DNA from: Maribacter flavus
GTDB taxonomy: Bacteria > Bacteroidota > Bacteroidia > Flavobacteriales > Flavobacteriaceae
NCBI RefSeq assembly: GCF_008386635.1
Contig: NZ_VUOE01000001.1
Location: 248,001 to 312,000, forward strand
Direction of reading: 5' to 3'
DNA length: 64,000 nucleotides
Shown: one piece after another, positions 16,198 to 24,371 of the stretch
Numbering within the stretch: the first letter of the stretch is position 1
How the letters are laid out: each line of letters begins with the position of its first letter
Translations under genes and position numbers: made by a program
Notes under the pieces: generated by a model
Told to the model about the DNA's origin: nothing
The model's database searches: none
Seen by the model: only the letters and a program-made list of their open reading frames with translations

Positions 16198-16707
16198 TTA
16201 TCGTCTTAAAAACCACGCCAGGGAAACGAACAGGCCAATAAGCGCAATCCGGTTTCCCCACATCGTTTGCGTTTCCTGTTTGATTTTGGCCAGTTCAATA
16301 TTAGCCGTCAATTTCTTTTCCTCCAGTCCAAGCTTGAAACTGTACTCCAGGTCGTTTTTCCGAATCTCGAATTCCTCCGGACAAACGATACTGTCCCGCT
16401 CCAAAAAACCGTCCTTGTCAAACGTCTTGGTACTGGTGGCCCCGTTCTTACCAACATAGGTTTCGGTAACACCCTTGGGGCGTTCGCTGGGTGTCCTGGG
16501 AAAATCCGTAACGATGATATCCCCCTGACGGTAGGTCTGTATCTCGGTGCGGTCCCGAAAAGCTTCTTCCAGGTCTATTTGCGTATTCGTTTTGTCCTTA
16601 AGGGAACTGCATCCGACCAACAAAAAGATGCACCCAAGAAAAAAGTATCTCAACAGAACAATATTCCCCTCCTTGGAGGGGCTAGGGGTGGGTTTTTTAA
16701 TTTCCAT
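16198..16707 (-). CDS. Probable unimolecular spanin (u-spanin) lipoprotein
   Basis: 169 residues with a hydrophobic N-terminal segment ending in a lipobox LLVGC (Cys33), a charged, partly coiled-coil periplasmic region (about 35-148), and a C-terminal transmembrane helix (about 150-166, RIALIGLFVSLAWF). An outer-membrane lipoprotein that also has an inner-membrane helix is the design of u-spanins such as T1 gp11, which fuse the two membranes in the last step of lysis. The first ~15 residues (KKPTPSPSKEG) are the translation of a dispersed repeat, so the real start may be a downstream TTG or CTG. It overlaps the DUF5675 gene by 11 bases. Confidence 0.65.
   Translation of the reverse strand: MEIKKPTPSPSKEGNIVLLRYFFLGCIFLLVGCSSLKDKTNTQIDLEEAFRDRTEIQTYRQGDIIVTDFPRTPSERPKGVTETYVGKNGATSTKTFDKDGFLERDSIVCPEEFEIRKNDLEYSFKLGLEEKKLTANIELAKIKQETQTMWGNRIALIGLFVSLAWFLRR
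16666..16690. repeat. Dispersed palindromic repeat at 5' end of spanin gene
   Basis: CCCCTCC-TT-GGAGGGG (16666-16681) followed by ctaggggtg. It is the same family as 9680-9700 and codes for the odd PTPSPSKEG segment at the spanin N-terminus. Confidence 0.65.
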
Positions 16708-17125
16708 TATCGTTTATATACATATCAAATTCTTCCGGCATATAATTGAACAGTCTTTCCAAGGTGTCCCCACTTAAATAGAGGTCAAGCTCCTTGTCCG
16801 CATTGATCAACCTAAAATCGTAGCCCACACCAATACATCCCCGGGTTTGATGTACGTAATTAAGTACATGTACCAATATCAAGGAACGTCCAGGCACTCC
16901 GGTTACATGAAAATGCCATCCGTATTTCTTGCTCCATCTTTTTACAACTCTATAAGGTTTATCTGAAGGCGTAGCGGGAACCCTGCTAATATTCCTGCGA
17001 TTGCCCATATCCTTCAGTTCCAAGGTGGCACAATCCATCACCTTTTTTAGACCATCCCAAACAGCAAGATTACCCAATGTTTGATTGGGCGTTCCATCTC
17101 TTAATCTGTCCAGGATCCAATACAT
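16697..17125 (-). CDS. DUF5675 family phage protein
   Basis: 142 residues with the DUF5675 pattern: a conserved YRVVKRWSKKYGWHFHVTGV region (about 60-79), then RSLILVH and TRGCIGVG (about 94-101), with a single conserved Cys in a Gly-rich loop. DUF5675 proteins are frequent in Bacteroidota phages near holin genes, and the arrangement of His and Cys resembles cell-wall-active enzymes. A role as or with the endolysin is plausible but not proven. No other lysozyme candidate is visible in the block. Confidence 0.65.
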   Translation of the reverse strand: MYWILDRLRDGTPNQTLGNLAVWDGLKKVMDCATLELKDMGNRRNISRVPATPSDKPYRVVKRWSKKYGWHFHVTGVPGRSLILVHVLNYVHQTRGCIGVGYDFRLINADKELDLYLSGDTLERLFNYMPEEFDMYINDNGN

Positions 17126-17132
17126 TTTTAAA

Positions 17133-17501
17133 TCAATTCTGGTTTTTTCTTGAAAGGTTCTTTATTTCCTGAAGGTCGGTGCCTATATTTTTCAAGTATT
17201 CGTTCTGTTTTTCAATATTCTCCAGAATAAACTTTTGTGTTTGGATGGTAATGATCAACTCTTTCTTTTCCTCGAAACTCATGTGCCTATCAGTATCGTT
17301 CTCATGTTTTTTTAAGGCTTCCGGAAGTGTTTTGGTAACCTCGTTCTTTTGCTCTTGGGAATCGAACAGGAGTTCATTTTTCGATACCACAAAAGACACT
17401 AACCCCAACAGTGTCACGATCAGGCTTATGTTAAAACCTTTCAGCCATTTAATAATTTTATCCTGACCGGCAACCAAGGCTTTTTGCTCTTCAATGCTCA
17501 T
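17133..17501 (-). CDS. Single-helix membrane protein with coiled coil (lysis block)
   Basis: 122 residues with one transmembrane helix (about 24-40, NISLIVTLLGLVSFVV) followed by a long coiled coil (about 60-118). It lies between the holin candidate and the DUF5675 gene with small gaps. The layout suits an auxiliary lysis protein or inner-membrane partner, but no family is recognised. Confidence 0.55.
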   Translation of the reverse strand: MSIEEQKALVAGQDKIIKWLKGFNISLIVTLLGLVSFVVSKNELLFDSQEQKNEVTKTLPEALKKHENDTDRHMSFEEKKELIITIQTQKFILENIEKQNEYLKNIGTDLQEIKNLSRKNQN

Positions 17502-17512
17502 GCGTAAGCGTA

Positions 17513-17857
17513 TTATTTTTGAAACAACGATTTTCTTTTTTCCAAGATCCAGGCAATAAAGGCACTTCCAAACATTCCTGTAAGAACGGAAAGGGTATTG
17601 TGATAAGTTCCGTTAGCAGTGAGCGCGGGAATATAATTTTCTATTAAAACCCCGCTCAGCTCACCTATCAACAGAAACACAGTTATTGAGGCCACTATAT
17701 GAAAGGAAATGTATTTTGGTTTCAATTGAAAATATCTTTTGACTCCTGTATCAACATCTTCACTCTTCCAAGAGTAGAGTATAACACACAGCACCCCAAG
17801 GGCAAGGGCTACAATCATTTCAAGGGTTACGTGATTGAATAAATGTGCGTTTTCCAT
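17513..17857 (-). CDS. Putative holin, three-helix membrane protein
   Basis: 114 residues with three predicted membrane helices (about 11-28, 50-70, 84-103) and a basic tail, which fits the size and topology of class I-like holins. It heads the lysis block (coiled-coil membrane protein, DUF5675 protein, spanin). Holins have little sequence conservation, so the call rests on topology and place. Confidence 0.55.
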   Translation of the reverse strand: MENAHLFNHVTLEMIVALALGVLCVILYSWKSEDVDTGVKRYFQLKPKYISFHIVASITVFLLIGELSGVLIENYIPALTANGTYHNTLSVLTGMFGSAFIAWILEKRKSLFQK

Positions 17858-17867
17858 AGTTCTAATT

Positions 17868-19427
17868 TTACCACCAAATCAGGGTGCTGCTTTTCTTTTT
17901 ATTTGTTTGGTCTACTGTTGGGGGTGCCGCACATGGTGAGCAAACCCCTCCACAATCAATCCCGGTTTCGTCTCCGTTTTGGATATTATCAGCGCAAGTT
18001 GGACTTGGAGGATTGGATATTTCGTCCGCAAGATCATTTGCCAAATACGCCCAAGTTTTCTCAATATTGGGAAAACCATTGTATTGGGATATCCCCACTT
18101 CCGTATCTCCCGGTGTGTCCGTCCATATATCACTTAATCCAACAACACCAATTCCGCCCCAAATCGCTATCTCAGCAACATCTAGCATATTATCATTATC
18201 CGAATCCTCTCCGGCACTTCTTGCTGTAGTCGGCCTCGTTGGATATCCTCCAACTTGACTTTCACTAGATATGGTAGCAGGTGTACCTATTCCTTTAAGT
18301 AAATTGTTTATTCTTAAATCCTGAGAATCATAAAAAAGGTCAATCCCAATTTTACCTATTAAACTGTCCTTAAGCATAGAAGCTGGCAATAAATCCGGAA
18401 AGGCGTTTTGACCATTTCCAGTAGGTGAAAAAACTTCATATTGTTCATATCCCGGACGTAAAAAAGCATCTACATCTGAGCCATCTTCTTCATTACCATT
18501 AACATAAATTTGGGTATTTGCGTTTGTTGCTCCCGTTAAAGGAGGTTCATGCCTAAATAGATGATAGCTTGAAGTTCCAAAATTATGCCACGGGGCGGGT
18601 GTGCGGCCACCTCTTTCAAACTGATTATTTATAAAATCAATTTTGGTTCCACCCCTGTAATAAGGGCCTGAGCTAAAATATCTTGCAAAAACATTTATAA
18701 ACTCTATTCCTTCGTTAGGCCTTGGGGCAGATGCCGGCAACCTGTCCGAAACGGAATAAATAGCAGATCGGTAATAAGTTATGTCATAAGCACCATTTAC
18801 CAATGTTCCTTGACCTTTTTCGATATTTTCCGATATTATGGAATTGGCAAAGGTTATATTATGTACATCCTCATTTCCTTCGTAGGGCCCGCCACCAAAA
18901 TCTATACCTCCGTCCCTGAACCACATTAAACTTACATGGTCTATGTAAACGCCATCTATAGGTCCAGAGTTTGAAAAAGCTTTTACCGTAAAACCGTCGG
19001 CAGGTTCATAGTTTGGGTCGCTAGGTGGTAGGTTACCAGGATTGTATGCATTTTCTCCCGGGGCAATTTTAAGAAACCTAACAATTACATTACCATCATG
19101 TAGATTCATTTCAGCCCCCCTAATCACGATTCCAGCAGGGGAAGTCTGCCCCAATATGGACACATTTTCGTACCCGTTTCTAATTTTTAAAGGTGTTGTC
19201 ACGTCTATATATCCTGAAACATCAAAAACAATATTTCTTGGCCCGGTCAAACTTTCCATTCCGTACCTTAAAGTCCCCGGAGTATTGCTTCCGCTTAATG
19301 ATGTTACATGGTATATGGTACCGCCCCTACCCCCAGTAGTGTTTTTTCCATGACCTACAGCACCGGGAAAAGCTGTTTGCGCAAGTGATATTGAACAAAT
19401 AAATAAAATCAATACTAATGTTTTCAT
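17868..19427 (-). CDS. Pectate lyase-like (PL1-type) secreted beta-helix protein
   Basis: 519 residues. A signal peptide (about 1-16) precedes AFPGAVGHGKNTTGGRGG, the usual start of PL1-type pectate lyases in Bacteroidota, then a right-handed beta-helix pattern through about 330 (including FDVSGYIDV, IVIRGAEM and VYIDHVSLMW). A Ca-binding-like DSDNDNMLD lies near 405, and a Cys-rich CADNIQNGDETGIDCGG motif near 490, common in secreted flavobacterial proteins. It sits directly after the tail fibre gene, so it may be a depolymerase that cuts host surface or algal polysaccharide. A signal peptide is odd for a tail protein; a role in the lysogen is an alternative. Confidence 0.7.
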   Translation of the reverse strand: MKTLVLILFICSISLAQTAFPGAVGHGKNTTGGRGGTIYHVTSLSGSNTPGTLRYGMESLTGPRNIVFDVSGYIDVTTPLKIRNGYENVSILGQTSPAGIVIRGAEMNLHDGNVIVRFLKIAPGENAYNPGNLPPSDPNYEPADGFTVKAFSNSGPIDGVYIDHVSLMWFRDGGIDFGGGPYEGNEDVHNITFANSIISENIEKGQGTLVNGAYDITYYRSAIYSVSDRLPASAPRPNEGIEFINVFARYFSSGPYYRGGTKIDFINNQFERGGRTPAPWHNFGTSSYHLFRHEPPLTGATNANTQIYVNGNEEDGSDVDAFLRPGYEQYEVFSPTGNGQNAFPDLLPASMLKDSLIGKIGIDLFYDSQDLRINNLLKGIGTPATISSESQVGGYPTRPTTARSAGEDSDNDNMLDVAEIAIWGGIGVVGLSDIWTDTPGDTEVGISQYNGFPNIEKTWAYLANDLADEISNPPSPTCADNIQNGDETGIDCGGVCSPCAAPPTVDQTNKKKSSTLIWW

Positions 19428-19428
19428 T

Positions 19429-21537
19429 TTAAGGATTTATAGTCACTTCTGCAAAATCGATTATCATTTCATTACCAATTGCCAAGGTATCAAATAGCCT
19501 TATATAAGGGTCGTCTACCGCCGCCGTGTTGGTTATTGTCATTGTGGTCCAAACGTCAGTTCCCTCGTTTCCAACTGAGGCACTTAACTGGTCAGATGTC
19601 CAGCCGTCAGCCGTGTAAGCTCTTATCCAAATATTATTTGGATAGCTGCCAACCCTGCGCAATCTCCACGAAAATGTTACGTTGTCTCCAGCGTTCACCC
19701 CTATAAGCCGTAAATACAAATCGTTTCCGGTATTGTTAAGCTCTAACCTCACAGCGTTTGAACCGTTAAAAACGGTTGTGGTTTCTAACGAAATAGTATA
19801 ATCGCTGCCAGTTCCAGCGGTAATCCCATTGGTTCCGGCCACTTCGTTTGGTGTAGAGGTCAGGGCATTTGGACTATAGTAGGCCGTAAAACTGCTTGCC
19901 GTGGTTACGCTCAAATCCGTACTATATGGGCCGGGATTACCACCTTCATCAACACCCCGAACATTTATATTGTATGTAGTACCCGGAGTTTGCCCCGTGA
20001 AAGTATAGGTTGTACCCCCATTCACCGTAATTGGAGCCGCCCCATCCCTGGAAATCTGATAATTTGATATTGTTCCAATACTGGCATTTGCAGCGTTCCA
20101 TGAAATAGTAAAACCTGTTTCGGTTATGTTTGAACTTGCGACCCCCGTAACCTGGGAAATGGAGTAGGGTTTAAAATAACTATCAACTACAACTGTACCG
20201 GAAATAGCTGGAGGGGCTTTTGTAACCGTCATTGTGTTACCGTTTGCAACATATACCCCAATAACTCCAGATGTTGCACCGGCCGTAATATCCACATCCT
20301 CCGTTCCGCTCCCTATAATATCATAATCATCACTTGTAAAAACCATGGAAGAACCTTGAAGTATCGTTCTTATAATGGCCACCTTATTTGAAGAAAAGGT
20401 TGAAAATTCATAAAAACTTGGGCTTCCAGTTGCAAGTGAGTAATTAACAGTTCTTTTACCCTGCTCCCCCGTTGTTTCGAACCATTGATCGTTAAAAGTT
20501 GCCCCATTAGTTCGCAATGCCCAATAAATGTCCGGGTTTCGGTATGCTGCGGTTCCGCCACCACCGGGAACATCCACCCAGCTTGTACCGTTGTAATATC
20601 TAAGTAATTTACTTACTGAATTGACATAAATATTTCCTTCGTCATTACCCGGATCGGAAGCCCGGTTTAATCGTGCATACCCACCAGTAAATTGACCGGC
20701 AGTAACCGTGTTGGTTGCCGTCAACCAATCGGCATTAATGGTGCCACCGCTTATGATATTATTGCCGTCCAAATTCAAATTTCCAGTCATTGGCACCGTA
20801 CCATTGGCCAAGAAATCGCCTGAACCTGAACCACTAGGTATCGATTCCGTATACAATTCACCATTATTATCCACCCGTAAAGCTAGGTTTCCACCTCCCG
20901 CCAATCCCGATATCCTCACATCTGCTGTATTAATTGAAAACCTATCGAGTGATTCAGACAGTGTAACCGATTTTGTACCTCTTGCAATTTGAAGGATATC
21001 CGTGCCGTTCAAAAAGATGTTGGCTCTTTCAGTTCCGCCTGTATCCACCAAACCAAGAACCCTTAGATTATCTATATTGTTTTGGCCTAGGTTTAGGTCG
21101 TTGGTCATACCTATAGTGCCATCTGCCAATATAACCCCGGATAATCCTATTTGATATGGGCTGCCTATGGTTCCGGTTCCCGTAACGGTCGTATTCGTTC
21201 CCGCAGTTACCTTTGTCTCAGACCCGTCCGCAATGGTATCGTCATCGCCATCGGCGATATCGGCGGGGATGTTCAATAGATTTGAATTCCAATCCGCTCC
21301 GGCTGCGGAGGCCATCAAATCGATAAACTGAGTCCCATCATAATACCAAAGGGATTTCGTGGTATCATTTCCCAGCAATAAACCGCGAATAGGATTATTA
21401 ATACTATTAATCTGAGCGGTTGTTTTCACTTTCAACAATAGACCATCTGTGGGGCCCGTAACATCAATTACATCCGATTGTGCTTGAACGGTAACTGAAC
21501 AGCAAACTAAGGCCAAGGCCAACAAAACTCTTTTCAT
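19429..21537 (-). CDS. Tail fibre-like protein with FN3 domain and signal peptide
   Basis: 702 residues. The first ~20 look like a signal peptide (MKRVLLALALVCCSVTVQAQ). Residues about 40-330 are Asn/Gly-rich with repeats such as GTIGMTNDLNLGQNNID and GTVPMTGNLNLDGNNI, typical of tail fibre shafts. A fibronectin type III domain follows (about 470-560) and then a beta-sandwich like a carbohydrate-binding module (about 565-702). It overlaps the preceding 74-aa gene by four bases. It probably binds the host surface; the signal peptide is unusual, as in the following lyase gene. Confidence 0.7.
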   Translation of the reverse strand: MKRVLLALALVCCSVTVQAQSDVIDVTGPTDGLLLKVKTTAQINSINNPIRGLLLGNDTTKSLWYYDGTQFIDLMASAAGADWNSNLLNIPADIADGDDDTIADGSETKVTAGTNTTVTGTGTIGSPYQIGLSGVILADGTIGMTNDLNLGQNNIDNLRVLGLVDTGGTERANIFLNGTDILQIARGTKSVTLSESLDRFSINTADVRISGLAGGGNLALRVDNNGELYTESIPSGSGSGDFLANGTVPMTGNLNLDGNNIISGGTINADWLTATNTVTAGQFTGGYARLNRASDPGNDEGNIYVNSVSKLLRYYNGTSWVDVPGGGGTAAYRNPDIYWALRTNGATFNDQWFETTGEQGKRTVNYSLATGSPSFYEFSTFSSNKVAIIRTILQGSSMVFTSDDYDIIGSGTEDVDITAGATSGVIGVYVANGNTMTVTKAPPAISGTVVVDSYFKPYSISQVTGVASSNITETGFTISWNAANASIGTISNYQISRDGAAPITVNGGTTYTFTGQTPGTTYNINVRGVDEGGNPGPYSTDLSVTTASSFTAYYSPNALTSTPNEVAGTNGITAGTGSDYTISLETTTVFNGSNAVRLELNNTGNDLYLRLIGVNAGDNVTFSWRLRRVGSYPNNIWIRAYTADGWTSDQLSASVGNEGTDVWTTMTITNTAAVDDPYIRLFDTLAIGNEMIIDFAEVTINP

Positions 21538-21758
21538 TCCAAACTGGTTTTAAATGGGATTAAATTTCCTTCTTCGTCACTCACCAAAGTATCCGCACCT
21601 TTACGGATAATGGTCAGGTTGCTCTCTGCTTCCTTCACTATAGGTATGCGATCGCCCTTTTCCATTTTTGGGAGTCTTGTATATAGCTGCCTATACTTGA
21701 AAAACAAAACGGTTACGGCCGCGGCCAATACCAAAAGGGCTATCCAAATTCCTATCAT
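21534..21758 (-). CDS. Small membrane protein of tail module (74 aa)
   Basis: One N-terminal transmembrane helix (about 3-21, GIWIALLVLAAAVTVLFF) and a polar C-terminal part. It overlaps both neighbours by four bases, so it is firmly part of the operon. Function unknown. Confidence 0.6.
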   Translation of the reverse strand: MIGIWIALLVLAAAVTVLFFKYRQLYTRLPKMEKGDRIPIVKEAESNLTIIRKGADTLVSDEEGNLIPFKTSLE

Positions 21759-22135
21759 GATAACTGTAGTCTTAATTTTCGGTTGGTTTCAAAAAAGATA
21801 TCCGGGTCGTCCAAATCGGCCACCCCTGTAAAATCATTGCTCATCAGCTTGCCCTCCACATATTCGGTTTTCGTTGCTTCATCGATCCAGGCCTCTATCT
21901 TATCCCCGGCCTGAAAGGCGCCGCTATCATTGTTCCCTTTTCCCTTGATCACCAACCAGGACTTTCCATTGGTATCGTCCAAATGAAAGCTGCGTCCGTG
22001 GAGTTCAATAAGGGCGGCTCGCATCTCATTAAAATCAGACGCCAACCATTTGCTTTTTAGAGGCACATCGGCCAACTCCTGCAATCGCTCTGGAGAATCC
22101 TCCTTTTCTATGATGGTCAATGGAAATACGCTCAT
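21755..22135 (-). CDS. Hypothetical tail-module protein (126 aa)
   Basis: 126 residues, acidic and soluble, with a compact core around SWLVIKGKGNNDSGAFQAGD (about 60-79). It begins one base after the 167-aa gene stop. A small tail or baseplate-associated protein is possible by position. Confidence 0.55.
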   Translation of the reverse strand: MSVFPLTIIEKEDSPERLQELADVPLKSKWLASDFNEMRAALIELHGRSFHLDDTNGKSWLVIKGKGNNDSGAFQAGDKIEAWIDEATKTEYVEGKLMSNDFTGVADLDDPDIFFETNRKLRLQLS

Positions 22136-22136
22136 A

Positions 22137-22640
22137 CTACAAGGGTTCTAAAAAGGATATGGGGATTTCGTATACAAAGCCGTAGGCCGCGGTATTCTCA
22201 AAAAAGCCGATCGGGAAAACACTATAAGTAGTAAACTGTACCTGGGTAGATTTCTCCGTGCTGGAGAAATTGATTTCCGGGGCCGTATTCTGAAAAAAAT
22301 CGTTCCTGCCCAGGATCAACTTTAGTTCGTTGCTCAACTTTACACTTAGGAACTTAATTTTTCGAAGCTCCTCCAGGCGCTGACTTCGGTACTTATCGTT
22401 ACTCGGAAATTTGATTGTTACACGCTGACGGTACAACATACCGTTCTCACTATCCTCTCCGGATTCCGAAAAACGGGCCGAACCGGTACTGTAATACACC
22501 TCCTGAAAATTTCCCTGGGAAATATTCGTATTGTAGAATGGCTGGGTATCCAGCTTTCCCGCGGCGAATTCCTTTGCGGAGACATCCAATTGGATTCCGC
22601 AAATGTGGGGATTGGCAAAAACGCGCGAGCTTGCAAACAT
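22137..22640 (-). CDS. Hypothetical tail-module protein (167 aa), first in operon
   Basis: 167 residues, beta-rich with many charged turns; no domain recognised. It is the first gene after the late box at 22687-22697 and the bidirectional terminator at 22698-22727, so it begins the tail fibre/lysis transcription unit. Confidence 0.6.
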   Translation of the reverse strand: MFASSRVFANPHICGIQLDVSAKEFAAGKLDTQPFYNTNISQGNFQEVYYSTGSARFSESGEDSENGMLYRQRVTIKFPSNDKYRSQRLEELRKIKFLSVKLSNELKLILGRNDFFQNTAPEINFSSTEKSTQVQFTTYSVFPIGFFENTAAYGFVYEIPISFLEPL

Positions 22641-22686
22641 ACCTGATCTAAATATACTGCAAAATAGACAAATAAGAATATTATAG

Positions 22687-22697
22687 ACTGTAACATG
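22687..22697 (-). promoter_or_regulatory. Candidate late-operon box (TCATGTTACAG)
   Basis: Fourth copy of the ATGTTACA box, about 50 bases before the start at 22640 and immediately after a terminator hairpin. Confidence 0.45.
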
Positions 22698-22727
22698 AAA
22701 AAAATATCCTTTATAGGATATTTTTTT
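22698..22727. terminator. Perfect bidirectional terminator
   Basis: A 13-bp perfect stem (AAAAAAATATCCT / AGGATATTTTTTT) with a four-base loop and T-runs in both directions. It separates the late operon from the cargo region. Confidence 0.75.
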
Positions 22728-22760
22728 GGTCGGATTAATATTCCTTGACTCTTTATGGAT

Positions 22761-22837
22761 CGCTTCGACTACGCTCAGTAACCAAAAAGGCCTGTGTTGA
22801 GCGGAGCCGAAAGACCTGCCCTGAGCGAAGTCGAAGG
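22761..22837. repeat. Cluster of CTGAGCG..GTCGAAG dispersed repeats
   Basis: Three related units in 77 bases: cgcttcgactacgctcagt, ttgagcggagccgaaag and cctgagcgaagtcgaaggg, in alternating orientation. This repeat family is widespread between genes of Bacteroidota. The copy at 10322-10352 lies within a gene. Confidence 0.65.
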
Positions 22838-23234
22838 GTTAAACAAAATGAAATTTTTCTCTGGTCCTCTACTTCCTTTTCTTCCAAAAAACTGTAGTCT
22901 CTAGCTAGGTGGAAAAAAACTGTAACTTTGTAACTTTGTAACCGCTCTTTTTAAGTAATTGAAATTCAGTTAATTACTTCGATTTTCCAAAAAATCATTT
23001 TTGTAACCGGCCATTTTATAAGATTGTAGAAATTGTAACCTTATTCTAAGGTTACAATTTTTTTGTAACCAAGTTACAATAGACAATAATAAAATGTAAC
23101 CTTTAATCGTCCATCTCGCGGGCCTTTTCGTGAATGGTTACAAAGTTACAGTTTTTTTCTACTAGAGATTAGAGGGGATTGGGGAGGGGAACGACAGAAC
23201 GTCAGGACGCGCCCTTTTGTCGGTTTTGTTTAAC
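22838..23234. repeat. 397-bp imperfect palindromic element with TTTGTAAC repeats
   Basis: The ends are GTTAAACAAAA (22838-22848) and its exact complement TTTTGTTTAAC (23224-23234). A perfect 23-bp inverted repeat lies inside at 22912-22934 and 23137-23159. The distances between outer and inner arms are almost equal on both sides (63 and 64 bases). About eleven GTAAC/GTTAC units occur between 22921 and 23150, three of them as tandem TTTGTAAC copies at 22927-22943, and the centre is the hairpin at 23032-23058. It could be a miniature mobile element, a replication origin or a regulator array. No gene is seen in 22641-23386. Confidence 0.6.
23032..23058 (+). terminator. Central hairpin ATTGTAACCTTA/TAAGGTTACAAT with T-run
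   Basis: A perfect 12-bp stem with a three-base loop, followed by six T on the plus strand. It is the centre of the large palindromic element and may terminate transcription coming from the left. Confidence 0.6.
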
Positions 23235-23280
23235 TTTTGGTAATTTATATGGAAGTTTATGAGTTTAGTCTTTCTAGTCA
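23101..23280 (+). repeat. Leader copy 1 upstream of coiled-coil membrane gene
   Basis: Shares collinear blocks with 24120-24290: tggttacaaagttacag against tggtcacaaagttgccg, and ggttttgtttaac in both, 87 and 86 bases apart. It lies upstream of the gene at 23387, as copy 2 does for the gene at 24372. Confidence 0.6.
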
Positions 23281-23386
23281 AAAAAAAACTGTCATTCCAT
23301 AATGGAAGTAAAACAAAAGTTCCCTATCATTTGCCAAATGGTTTTAATTAATAACTTAGTAACGATACCAATCGATATTCAAAACC

Positions 23387-23938
23387 ATGGCAAGAATAAA
23401 GTACTACTATGACCAAGACACATTATCGTATAAGAAGATCAAAAATCAAAAACCAAGAATTTTTGAGCTAATTTCTGGGTTTTTAATATCAATTACAGTA
23501 GCAATTGCTTTATCAACATCAGGAATCAATTTATATGAAATATTCACACCCCAGCAAAGTGAAGAAATTACTAGCCATATAAATCAGTTAGATAAAATCT
23601 CAAACGAATTACAGGGCATAAAAGAGTTTATTGACAATCAAAAAAAAATGTTGGAAGAGCAGAGTCTTGTTTTAACAAAACTAAGAAGTGAAAATAATAA
23701 ATTAACCCAAGTAATTGGCATGAACAAACAAAAAGTTGATGCCTTATTTAAAATTCAAGATGAAAAAGCAGTGCAAAAAATATGGATTGATAGATTAGTT
23801 GGATTTTTAATTGGGTTAGCTAGCTCATTTTTAGTTGCAATACTCTTCAGATTTTTAGATACACAACAGAGTGTTAAAAACCCTAATAAAGAAGATGAAG
23901 TATATTATAAGCAATCAAAACCTGACTACACCAAATAA
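23387..23938 (+). CDS. Coiled-coil protein with two membrane helices (cargo gene 1)
   Basis: 183 residues: a basic, Tyr-rich N-terminus (MARIKYYYDQDTLSYKKI), a membrane helix (about 28-47), a long coiled coil (about 55-120), a second helix (about 137-158) and a polar tail. The N-terminal segment resembles the start of flavobacterial M23 peptidases, which also begin with a short cytoplasmic segment and a helix, but the peptidase domain is absent. It is AT-rich compared with the phage genes and points against the late operon, with its own leader. It is a likely lysogeny-expressed cargo gene, possibly for exclusion or defence; that is inference. Confidence 0.65.
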   Translation: MARIKYYYDQDTLSYKKIKNQKPRIFELISGFLISITVAIALSTSGINLYEIFTPQQSEEITSHINQLDKISNELQGIKEFIDNQKKMLEEQSLVLTKLRSENNKLTQVIGMNKQKVDALFKIQDEKAVQKIWIDRLVGFLIGLASSFLVAILFRFLDTQQSVKNPNKEDEVYYKQSKPDYTK

Positions 23939-24028
23939 CTAATTCTTATTTATTCCCATTCTCTGTCCACCATTACTTTTCTCCTTACTTTCATTGATAA
24001 AAATATAGAAGTACCGAATACAGGAAAG
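23939..24028 (-). pseudogene. Remnant of the 3' end of an HD-hydrolase gene
   Basis: On the minus strand this reads CIRYFYIFINESKEK, which matches MRYFYIFLNQREWK at the C-terminus of the intact HD gene (25353-25907). An 18-base identical block lies at 23999-24016 and 25386-25403. The remnant marks where a cargo unit joined the site. The rest of 24029-24371 holds only leader copy 2. Confidence 0.55.
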
Positions 24029-24119
24029 ACATGAAGTTTCTAGTTTAGCTAAGCTTTAAAAAATTGCAAAAGACTTGGTTAACATTTAAATGAATATAAC
24101 TAAAAGTTTATTGTTAATT

Positions 24120-24290
24120 AACTCTGTTAGAAATGTCAATGGCTTTTTCATAAGTGGTCACAAAGTTGCCGTAGTTTTCAACTATAGCTTCAATAAGGTT
24201 GGCAGAATCAATGTCAATAGTAAGATTGTGCCCATTTATAGGTTTTGTTTAACCTTGAAGTGTCTATAAGAATGGGTTCAAAGTTATTTC
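24120..24290 (+). repeat. Leader copy 2 upstream of protease gene
   Basis: Diverged copy of 23101-23280 (see there), about 1020 bases downstream. It covers most of the gap before the gene at 24372, in which no other feature is seen. Confidence 0.6.
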
Positions 24291-24371
24291 CCAAATCAAT
24301 TTAACTTTAAAACTTTATTCACTGTTTTTTTCTAAATTGCTTTACTACTTCAAAATTTTAATCCATTCTAC

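Noticed and set aside
22921-23150. CRISPR array
   Set aside because: The GTAAC units are too short and irregularly spaced, with no spacers of constant length and no cas genes.
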